Part shown: one piece after another, positions 1 through 5,199 of the stretch | How the letters are laid out: every line of letters begins with the position of its first letter | Position numbering within the stretch: position 1 is the stretch's first letter | Assembly: GCA_029557395.1 (NCBI GenBank) | Contig: JAKQIK010000058.1 | Span: 1-30,391, forward strand | Length of the DNA: 30,391 bases | Direction: 5' to 3' | Source: a bacterium | GTDB lineage: Bacteria > Patescibacteriota > Saccharimonadia > Saccharimonadales > JACDBH01 | Program-made: the position numbers and the translations under genes | Notes under the pieces: model-generated | Told to the model about the DNA's origin: nothing | The model's input: the letters and a program-made list of their open reading frames with translations, nothing else | Database searches by the model: none

Positions 1-238
1 TATCCCATGTCCATTCAAATGGCGCTTCGCTGTCGGTAGCTTGCCATTTACCATCAACTCTGAAGGATACTTCTTGGATGTTAGCTGTCCCTTGGTCTAC
101 TTTTACAACTGTGTTGCCAGTCAATCGTGCGGAAACTGCTGCTGTTGTTATTACGCTCGGATCGGCCGCTACCAGCTCTCTTAGTATAGCGAAATTTATG
201 ATTAATATAGACAACGCCCATACATACCGCCAGGTCAT
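1..238 (-). CDS. Membrane-anchored or exported protein with Ig-like domain, 3' part cut off by window edge
   Basis: The minus strand is open from an ATG at 238 to the left edge, giving about 79 residues. Residues 1-4 (MTWR) precede a hydrophobic stretch (YVWALSILIINFAIL), a signal peptide or N-terminal anchor. From about residue 45 the sequence turns beta-rich with the pattern VSFRVDGKW...APFEWTWD. That pattern is typical of bacterial Ig-like (Big) domains in surface and wall-bound proteins, where VDG and the final W-D sit on paired strands. The family assignment comes from this pattern only. No Shine-Dalgarno site is seen before the ATG. The 5' end overlaps the head of the plus-strand gene at 198-446, so one of the two starts may be wrong. 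The C-terminal portion lies outside the window. Confidence 0.55.
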   Translation of the reverse strand, partial: MTWRYVWALSILIINFAILRELVAADPSVITTAAVSARLTGNTVVKVDQGTANIQEVSFRVDGKWQATDSEAPFEWTWD

Positions 239-446
239 CGAAACCACTAGCGAGCCACCACAGGTACTCAAGGACCTAGAAGATGTCAGCCTACAAAATG
301 CCGAAGCGAACCTTTATCCTGCAGGAGTTTCCATGTTTATACTTATTGGTGCATTTTCTTATAAAATGTCCAGACAAGAAAAGCGCGATAAGCTCAAAAA
401 ACAAAAAAAGCTCGAAGAGCAAGCGGATCAATCCGAAGAACAATAG
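198..446 (+). CDS. Small membrane protein with charged C-terminal tail, unknown function
   Basis: This 82-residue reading frame ends in a convincing pattern: a hydrophobic segment (AGVSMFILIGAFSYKM) followed by a lysine/glutamate-rich tail of about 30 residues. That suggests a single-pass membrane protein with a cytoplasmic charged coil. The first half is polar with no recognisable domain. I chose the ATG at 198; the frame stays open upstream to the window start, but that portion is antisense to the Ig-like gene and reads poorly. The next in-frame ATG (333) would remove most of the protein. The gene converges on the ABC ATPase gene, with 6 bases between their stops. It could be a 5'-truncated remnant of a longer membrane protein. 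No family recognised. Confidence 0.45.
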   Translation: MINIDNAHTYRQVIETTSEPPQVLKDLEDVSLQNAEANLYPAGVSMFILIGAFSYKMSRQEKRDKLKKQKKLEEQADQSEEQ

Positions 447-452
447 CAGTTT

Positions 453-1136
453 TTATTTTTTGAGGCTGAGTATGCCGTCTTTCATGACATACACTACATC
501 GCAGTATTTGATCAAGCGCTCGTCGTGAGTCACCATAATCACCGCTTTTTTATGATCTTTTGCTTGTCTAGCTATAATTTCTACCACCTCAAAGGCTTTT
601 TTGGTGTCCAAGCTAGCAGTCGGCTCGTCTGCCAATATAATATTAGGATCTCCATAAATAGCTTTTGCTATAGCGACCCGCTGCCTCTCGCCACCAGAAA
701 GCTCGCTAGGGTACTTGCTCCTCAGAGATTCTATGCCCAGCTCCTGAAAAATCTTGTCTCTGCTGACCTTATTAACAGACTGACCCACAGCTCTACTTCT
801 CAGCTCGAGCTGCTGATCTACGCTCAGGAATGGAACTAGATTGGACGACTGTAGAATAAATCCAATTCTATTAAGTCTAATATCCGACAGTTGTTTGCTG
901 TTCATGTTAGTTATGTCGGTCTTTTCTATCAAGACAACCCCACTAGTAGGAAGCTGCAGACCACCGGCTATAGTCAGGAATGTACTTTTGCCAGACCCTG
1001 ATGGGCCAATGATCGCCACTAGCTGACCGGCCATGATAGATAAGTTGGTTTTTTTGAGTGCATGCACCACTTCGCCGCCTTGTTTGAAGTCACGAACTAC
1101 GTCTATCATCTGTAACAAAGCTTTTTCCTTAGCCAT
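453..1136 (-). CDS. ABC transporter ATP-binding protein, LolD/MacB/DevA type
   Basis: This is a complete 227-residue nucleotide-binding subunit. Walker A is GPSGSGKST at residues 44-52, the Q-loop lies near residue 96, the signature LSGGERQR is at 146-153, Walker B runs into ILADEPT near 167-173, and the switch histidine is in VTHD near 203-204. The length and the 'ASLD' D-loop fit the subfamily that pairs with FtsX-like permeases (LolD, MacB, DevA), which power lipoprotein or peptide export or membrane extraction instead of solute import. The start ATG overlaps the stop of the upstream permease gene by one base (TAATG), so the two are translationally coupled. The permease is truncated, so this ATPase may be orphaned or use another partner. 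The exported substrate cannot be read from the sequence. Confidence 0.9.
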   Translation of the reverse strand: MAKEKALLQMIDVVRDFKQGGEVVHALKKTNLSIMAGQLVAIIGPSGSGKSTFLTIAGGLQLPTSGVVLIEKTDITNMNSKQLSDIRLNRIGFILQSSNLVPFLSVDQQLELRSRAVGQSVNKVSRDKIFQELGIESLRSKYPSELSGGERQRVAIAKAIYGDPNIILADEPTASLDTKKAFEVVEIIARQAKDHKKAVIMVTHDERLIKYCDVVYVMKDGILSLKK

Positions 1137-1708
1137 TATCCTATAGCCCCCACCGGGTCAATTTTGGTCACGACCCTGACGGAGGCAATACCTCCAATAG
1201 CTGCGCATATCAAGAACAGTGAGCTAATAATCAAGAAAAACACCGGCTGGATCATAAAGGGCAACTTATCACCAAAGCCCAGACCAGACAATACGGTCAG
1301 CCCCAGGCCAATGAGCATGCCCGTAGTGGCCAACAAAATTACCTGCGACTGTACCGAACGGGATATATATCGATTGGGTATACCCTCGGCCTTTAATATG
1401 CCGAATATATTTTTCTTTTGAGTAGTGAGTATGTATATGAAGATTGCAAGTATAAAAGACGATATAAATATCAGAAAACCAATCATAGTTCCAAAAGTCG
1501 CTACCTGTGCACCATACCCGGGCAGAGTAAATATATAGTCGTCTATCGTCTGAAAACTTAGCGATTCTGGCAGTCTACTTACATTGCTGTCCTTTATGAC
1601 AGCTGCGCTCAAGCTTTGACTATCTTTCATACTAGTCATTCCCGACAGATCAGCCGTGAGACTACAAGAGATTATCGAATCAACTAGGGATGCTTGTTGT
1701 ATAAACAA
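1136..1708 (-). pseudogene. 5'-truncated FtsX-like ABC permease
   Basis: Only the C-terminal half of a MacB/DevC-type permease is present. Residues from about 70 onward hold three membrane helices: one starting near GTMIGFLIFISSF, one at VILLATTGMLIGLGL, and one at VFFLIISSLFLICAA. The C-terminus ends in the typical DPVGAIG. Family members usually have about 370-400 residues with an N-terminal helix and an extracellular domain before these three helices. Here the frame meets a TAG just upstream of a weak TTG at 1708, and only about 160 bases separate it from the inverted repeat at 1890. The missing part was therefore deleted or replaced. An internal ATG (residue 24) could start a shorter product. 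Truncation is visible; loss of function is inferred. Confidence 0.65.
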
Positions 1709-1804
1709 ACAGCACTAATTTCATAGTGTTTAAGCTTGGCACCACTCTACAACGAAATCCGAACCTATTTCCAGCAAAATGCGTGAGTCAAGCCCCGCCG
1801 CCTA

Positions 1805-1822
1805 GCGGGCAAGCCTGCCCGC
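1805..1822. repeat. GC-rich hairpin in an AT-rich spacer
   Basis: A perfect 7-bp inverted repeat GCGGGCA/TGCCCGC (1805-1811 and 1816-1822) encloses a 4-base loop. It sits in a GC-rich patch between the truncated permease and the cassette at 1890-3236. No T-run follows, so it is not an intrinsic terminator. It resembles REP-like extragenic palindromes and is close to the hairpins that flank the kinase/nucleotidase pair. Confidence 0.6.
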
Positions 1823-1942
1823 TGCGCCCCGCCCAGAAAACCCTTTGCATATTTTTTGAGATTTCCCCCGCCGAGATTTTTTTTGGAAAAGGAAAAGGGC
1901 GTTTCTGGTCGGGTCGCTGTCGCTTTGCGACACAATATCTAT

Positions 1943-2515
1943 CTAAACAATCAGCTTTTTAACTTGACGCTCAAATTCAGCAAATTGCTCATCAAATGGT
2001 AGCTGTCCATCAAGATTCACCACAAGTTCATCGTCATCAAACGGGTCAGTGTTGGACTGAATTCGGTCAAGCAACTCACGGGCACCCTGTTCATCAAGAG
2101 GTCGTGAATCACTAGCGTGTTCGCGTTCTTGTATGCGTTTTAGAGCAATATCATACGGAACTTCTAAATGGACGGTTATCGACACTGCACCGTATTCGCT
2201 CGCTAGTTTCTGTGTATGTTGCCGATGTTCGCGCTTATTATTGTTGGATTCATATATTAAATCGTGTCCAGCAGAAACAACTTGTTCAGCCGAGTAGTCC
2301 ATAGAATTGAAAACATATGACAATACTGTTGGTCGGCCTAGTATTTCCTTTATTCGTTCGTGTTCATCAGCGGAACCAAAAATAGCACGACGCATAGAAT
2401 CACTGTTAAGACGAACAGCGCCAAGTCGCTCAGTGGCTTGACGAGAAAAGTAGGTTTTACCGCTACCTGGGCTACTTGTGAACGTAACTATTATTTGTTG
2501 CTTGAAATAATTCAT
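1943..2515 (-). CDS. P-loop kinase-like ATPase (AAA_33/zeta-toxin-like fold)
   Basis: The 190-residue protein has Walker A SSPGSGKT at residues 14-21, then YFSRQATERLGAVRLNSDSM, where the strand-end 'NSD' is the usual acidic position of small-molecule and polynucleotide kinases of this superfamily. Arginines around KRIQERE near the middle match the lid region. I chose the ATG at 2515 over an upstream one at 2545 because it forms an ATGA overlap with the stop of the nucleotidase gene, indicating translational coupling. The substrate is unknown; phosphate transfer to a nucleotide, sugar or polynucleotide end is possible. The PGSGKTYFSRQ segment is identical to one in the kinase at 8239-8913, so the two are paralogues. 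The C-terminal 50 residues are acidic. Confidence 0.75.
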   Translation of the reverse strand: MNYFKQQIIVTFTSSPGSGKTYFSRQATERLGAVRLNSDSMRRAIFGSADEHERIKEILGRPTVLSYVFNSMDYSAEQVVSAGHDLIYESNNNKREHRQHTQKLASEYGAVSITVHLEVPYDIALKRIQEREHASDSRPLDEQGARELLDRIQSNTDPFDDDELVVNLDGQLPFDEQFAEFERQVKKLIV

Positions 2516-3108
2516 CTTACAAGCTCCTCTAAGATCTCTGGCCAATCTTTATACCGAATAATGCCGTCTGGTAATTCATTAGTTTGATTCCAAGCATAAT
2601 CGCCAAATAGAATTGCTTGAACACCTGCCTTGGCCGCTGCTTCACAGTGCTTTAACTGGTCGTCAATGACAATGTCTGCTCCGACCTGTGTGAATAAATC
2701 ACCCTTGTGTTGTAAATGTCCGTCTTTTGAGTTTTTGGGATCGTCCCAAAAGTCGGCAAATACAATTATGTCAAAAGGGTAACTAAAGTATTGTTTGAGC
2801 CAATTTCGTGTCAATTCTTCAACTTTCTTTGGGCGAGATGTTACAAGCACTAATTTGTAGCGTTTGCCAAGCTCGTTAATAACCTGTGCGGCACCATCAA
2901 CTGGCAAATAGTCTTTTTGATATTTGTTTTCTCTGAGCACCTCACCTCGCCGTTCGGCTTCCTTGTGGTCTACGCCCCACATTTTTGACCAGTCCTCACC
3001 AAAGTCATTAATGGTCATATGGCTACCAAACAATTGATTGCTTATAGCTACAAGACCTTCAGCAGAGGCAGCCAATACATTATCTATGTCTATCGCTATG
3101 GTTTTCAT
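2512..3108 (-). CDS. HAD-superfamily 5'(3')-nucleotidase-like phosphatase
   Basis: The 198-residue protein carries the HAD motifs in order: DIDNV at residues 7-11 (nucleophile and acid/base Asp), TSRP at 90-93 (motif II Thr/Ser), a lysine in HKGDLF near 135 (motif III) and DIVIDDQ at 145-151 (motif IV acidic pair). Size and the long helical cap (about 15-85) fit the NT5C/deoxyribonucleotidase-like family, which removes phosphate from nucleoside monophosphates. The exact substrate is inferred. It is the first gene of a two-gene unit; the kinase follows with a 4-base overlap. A TGCTATAAT extended -10 lies 7 bases before the ATG with no Shine-Dalgarno site, suggesting a leaderless transcript. 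Both genes lie inside the 1890-3236 inverted repeat. Confidence 0.8.
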   Translation of the reverse strand: MKTIAIDIDNVLAASAEGLVAISNQLFGSHMTINDFGEDWSKMWGVDHKEAERRGEVLRENKYQKDYLPVDGAAQVINELGKRYKLVLVTSRPKKVEELTRNWLKQYFSYPFDIIVFADFWDDPKNSKDGHLQHKGDLFTQVGADIVIDDQLKHCEAAAKAGVQAILFGDYAWNQTNELPDGIIRYKDWPEILEELVR

Positions 3109-3115
3109 AGAAGTT

Positions 3116-3121
3116 ATTATA
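3116..3121 (-). promoter_or_regulatory. Extended -10 promoter for the nucleotidase-kinase pair
   Basis: On the minus strand TATAAT, preceded by TGC (an extended -10), ends 7 bases before the ATG at 3108. A poor -35 (GTGTAA) sits 17 bases upstream, at the edge of the hairpin cluster. Transcription would begin at or within one base of the start codon, giving a leaderless mRNA. Confidence 0.55.
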
Positions 3122-3143
3122 GCAGTTTCTCTCTGTTTTTACA

Positions 3144-3208
3144 CTTCGCTTGCGAAGCGTGTCGGCTACGCCGACCAAGGCCATGCCGCCTGTCTGCCAA
3201 AGGCAGAC
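3144..3208. repeat. Cluster of three short hairpins
   Basis: Three palindromes lie in 65 bases: CTTCG/CGAAG around 3144-3157, GTCGGC-TAC-GCCGAC at 3161-3175, and GTCTGCC-AAA-GGCAGAC at 3192-3208. Their stems are unrelated in sequence but similar in size, with loops of three or four bases. The last one directly abuts the 3209-3236 repeat arm. None has a T-run suited to termination of a plus-strand transcript. They resemble REP/BIME-type structured repeats. Confidence 0.6.
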
Positions 3209-3338
3209 GCGACCCGACCAGAAACATCTTTTTCCTACTGGCAGGAGATACAGCACGATTATAGAACTTTAATAGGGGTGGGGTCGGGCAAAAATGATGT
3301 AATTACGTCATCAGAAAGTGGTACTAAGGAGGAGAAAA

Positions 3339-3776
3339 ATGCTTAGGTTGTGGCGATTCTCAAGATCGTCAGCCACAGAGCTACTAACCTCAGCGTTATA
3401 CTCGGAAACAACATTCTACCGCTCATTTCAACGTGACCTTAAACTTGCAACTCATGAGGTTATTATTGAAAGTCCATTCATTGCATGCAAAGGTGTAAGG
3501 GTACGCATCAACACACATAATCCTAGACATCATGAACGAGAACTACAGATTCAAGCATGGCAATCTATAAAACAACTCAGAAGAGTAGGGGTCAAAGTTA
3601 AATTTTATGATGACATGCGTCATCGCAAGCTGGCCGTTATTGATCGAGTAATACTGTGGGAAGGTAGTCTGAATATACCTTCGCAAAGCTATAGCAAAGA
3701 AGTGATGCGATGAACAGAGTCTAGGGAATTAGCCGATCAGATGATTAGATTCACTCGTATTACAACTTGGAGATAA
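3339..3776 (+). pseudogene. Phospholipase D-like domain protein, broken by in-frame TGA
   Basis: A strong Shine-Dalgarno (AAGGAGG, ending 6 bases before the ATG) starts a frame whose C-terminal half carries a PLD-type HKD motif: H95, K97 and D102 in RHRKLAVID, followed by GSLN at 109-112. A TGA at 3711-3713 stops it after 124 residues, but the frame then continues sensibly (TESRELADQMIRFTR...) to a TAA at 3774. The codon before the stop is CGA, and relatives as I recall them read RRTES here, so TGA probably arose from an arginine codon by one substitution. In addition, ESPFIACK runs straight into GVRVRINT with no helix between two beta strands, suggesting a deletion of roughly 20 residues. 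Only one HKD motif is present. Likely non-functional. Confidence 0.65.
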
Positions 3777-3781
3777 CCTAC

Positions 3782-3809
3782 TTGACATACCCCCTAGGGG
3801 TACTATACT
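3782..3809 (+). promoter_or_regulatory. Promoter of the copper operon with embedded CsoR operator
   Basis: The -35 TTGACA is at 3782-3787 and the -10 TATACT at 3804-3809, 16 bases apart. The spacer contains TACCCC-CTA-GGGGTA (3788-3802), a perfect 6-bp inverted repeat of the G/C-tract, AT-capped type known for CsoR operators in other bacteria. A bound repressor would lie directly between the RNA polymerase contacts. The -10 ends 6 bases before the csoR ATG, so the predicted start of transcription is the A of the start codon. Confidence 0.85.
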
Positions 3810-3815
3810 TAAGTT

Positions 3816-4100
3816 ATGATATCTGACTTAAAACAACGCGCAATGCACCGAGCTAAGATTCTTGAGGGTCAAATGCGTGGTGTTCAAAAGATGATTGAGA
3901 ACGAAGACTATTGCATGGACATACTGACCCAGAGCCTTGCCATTCAAAAATCAATCAGCTCGTTAAATAAACTTGTGCTAGAGAACCATATAAGAACACA
4001 CATTAAAGAAAGTTTGGATTCCAGTTCGGAAGCTGAACAAGAAAAAGCAATAGCAGAGTTGCTCTCACTCTATGAGCTAACAAATGTAAGAGGTAAATAG
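3816..4100 (+). CDS. csoR: CsoR/RcnR-family metal-sensing repressor (DUF156), likely copper-responsive
   Basis: This 94-residue all-helical protein matches the family, with the helix-1 signature ILEGQMRGVQKMI at 15-27 and a metal site at C33, H58 and H62. Spacing (25 and 4 residues) equals the C-H-C site of copper sensor CsoR, but the third ligand is His, as in the nickel/cobalt sensor RcnR. Context argues for copper: a CsoR-like palindrome in its promoter and a CopB-type ATPase downstream. Known family members bind DNA without metal and release it on binding Cu(I). Autoregulation of the whole operon is inferred from operator position. The ATG lies at the predicted transcription start, and there is no Shine-Dalgarno site. 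The exported protein gene follows after 2 bases. Confidence 0.88.
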   Translation: MISDLKQRAMHRAKILEGQMRGVQKMIENEDYCMDILTQSLAIQKSISSLNKLVLENHIRTHIKESLDSSSEAEQEKAIAELLSLYELTNVRGK

Positions 4101-4102
4101 CC

Positions 4103-4474
4103 TTGAAACTTATAACAGCTATTAAAAACACATCCGCCTTGCTAGCAGTTATTATACTTACCTCCATTAGTTTTTCTGGGCATGCATCCGCGATGACGTC
4201 AATGTCACACGAAATGAACGGCATGCAGCATGAATCGAGCGACGTAGTTAACTGTGCTACTCTCTGTCGCACTGCAATTGTAGGCAAAAAAGAATACCTT
4301 GTTGACGTTGATCAGGATAATGAAGATGACGCCAAGCTAATAATCCCATTCCATCTACACGGCCAGTCGCTACAGACTGATAACAAAACTACATCCCAGC
4401 AACTTTATAGTGCAGAGGTAAAACCTCGCCCAAAGATACCAATCTATATTTTGTACAGTGTTTTCCGAGTGTAG
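4103..4474 (+). CDS. Exported Met/His/Cys-rich protein of the copper operon
   Basis: The frame starts with TTG at 4103, 2 bases after the csoR stop, with AGAGG 9 bases upstream. Residues 1-30 form a signal peptide (KLITAIKNTSALLAVIILTS, then GHASA), and cleavage is expected near residue 30. The mature N-terminus is dense in possible Cu(I) ligands: MTSMSHEMNGMQH at 31-43, followed by CATLC at 51-55. The remainder is acidic, then basic and hydrophobic at the end (IPIYILYSVFRV). No named family is recognised. Ligand content and position between the repressor and a DUF305 protein suggest an extracytoplasmic copper-binding or copper-delivery protein. This function is inference. The CxxxC pair could be a disulfide instead of a metal site. 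Confidence 0.7.
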   Translation: MKLITAIKNTSALLAVIILTSISFSGHASAMTSMSHEMNGMQHESSDVVNCATLCRTAIVGKKEYLVDVDQDNEDDAKLIIPFHLHGQSLQTDNKTTSQQLYSAEVKPRPKIPIYILYSVFRV

Positions 4475-4521
4475 GATATGCCTGTTTGACTATCCGGCAT
4501 TAACATTAAATTGGAGAAACT

Positions 4522-5193
4522 ATGAAAAAGAATAAGAACAACATACTCACTCTCGCTATCGTCGCAATTGTAGCGGTAGCAGGTATAAGCATTTTTGCTA
4601 TCACAAATAACAACGATGGAATGATGAATGACAATATGATGAGTAACAATAACTCGTCTCAACAGGATGCAAATAGCCTTGTAGATAAAAACTCAAGCGA
4701 TTACAAAATGTACAGCGAACTCACGGGCGACGACTACGACCGAATGTTTATAGCCAATATGATCGAACATCATAAAGGTGCGGTAGATATGGCAAAGTTA
4801 GCTCAAACCAATGCCAAGCATCAAGAGCTAAAGGATATGGCCAATGACATCATCACCGCTCAGACCAAAGAAATCACAGACATGGAAACATGGCAGAAGG
4901 ACTGGGGCTATCCGAGCAGTAGTGGTGAAATGATGATGGACCACTCAGCTATGGGCATGATGGCCGATATGGGTCAGATGACAGAAGAGCTAAAGGGTCT
5001 CACGGGAGATGCATTTGACAAAGCCTTTCTATCTTCAATGATTGAACATCATCAGTCGGCTATTAACATGGCTTTCCCTGGACAGACCAATGCCAAGCAC
5101 GATGAAATAAAACAGCTGACCAAGGCAATCGTAGATGCTCAAAGTAGCGAGATATCCCAAATGAAACAGTGGCAGAAGGACTGGGGCTACTAA
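4522..5193 (+). CDS. Membrane-anchored DUF305 protein with two tandem repeats
   Basis: After an N-terminal anchor (residues 8-27) and an N/M-rich linker, the 223-residue protein holds two DUF305 repeats, about 68-130 and 161-223. Each has MIEHH (80-84 and 173-177), a shared QTNAKH segment and an identical WQKDWGY end (124-130 and 217-223). DUF305 proteins are ferritin-like four-helix bundles whose conserved His and Met residues are linked to copper handling, for example in CopM-like periplasmic proteins. A methionine-rich stretch (EMMMDHSAMGMM) joins the repeats and adds ligands. A Shine-Dalgarno site (GGAG) lies 6 bases before the ATG. The role as an outside-facing copper chaperone or sink is inferred from family and operon. 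copB begins 6 bases downstream. Confidence 0.88.
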   Translation: MKKNKNNILTLAIVAIVAVAGISIFAITNNNDGMMNDNMMSNNNSSQQDANSLVDKNSSDYKMYSELTGDDYDRMFIANMIEHHKGAVDMAKLAQTNAKHQELKDMANDIITAQTKEITDMETWQKDWGYPSSSGEMMMDHSAMGMMADMGQMTEELKGLTGDAFDKAFLSSMIEHHQSAINMAFPGQTNAKHDEIKQLTKAIVDAQSSEISQMKQWQKDWGY

Positions 5194-5199
5194 AAGACT

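Larger units (their letters stand above)
1890..3236. mobile_element. Putative non-autonomous cassette bounded by inverted repeats
   Basis: The 17-mer GTTTCTGGTCGGGTCGC at 1901-1917 recurs exactly in reverse complement at 3209-3225. Outward extension gives a 28-position inverted repeat (1890-1917 and 3209-3236) with 25 matches. Immediately inside each copy lies a hairpin with a three-base TTT/AAA loop: TGTCGC-TTT-GCGACA at 1918-1932 on the left, GTCTGCC-AAA-GGCAGAC at 3192-3208 on the right. The stems differ in sequence but keep the same shape. Between the ends are two coupled minus-strand genes and no transposase. I infer a MITE-like or REP-like mobile cassette; the alternative is two copies of a dispersed extragenic palindrome that happen to flank an operon. 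I could not identify a target-site duplication with confidence. Confidence 0.4.

Noticed and set aside
1726..1962. Plus-strand open frame through the GC-rich spacer
   Set aside because: Its content (Pro/Cys/Phe-rich, hairpin-derived) is not protein-like, and it overlaps the repeat arm and the kinase gene end.
3291..3314. Imperfect palindrome ATGATGTAATTACGTCAT before the PLD-like gene as an operator
   Set aside because: The symmetry is imperfect and no promoter elements flank it convincingly; no regulator can be linked to it.
3711..3713. TGA read as glycine or other amino acid (alternative genetic code)
   Set aside because: TGA ends dnaX and the nucleotidase gene exactly at ATGA overlaps, and the only tRNA seen is Trp CCA; the code is standard.
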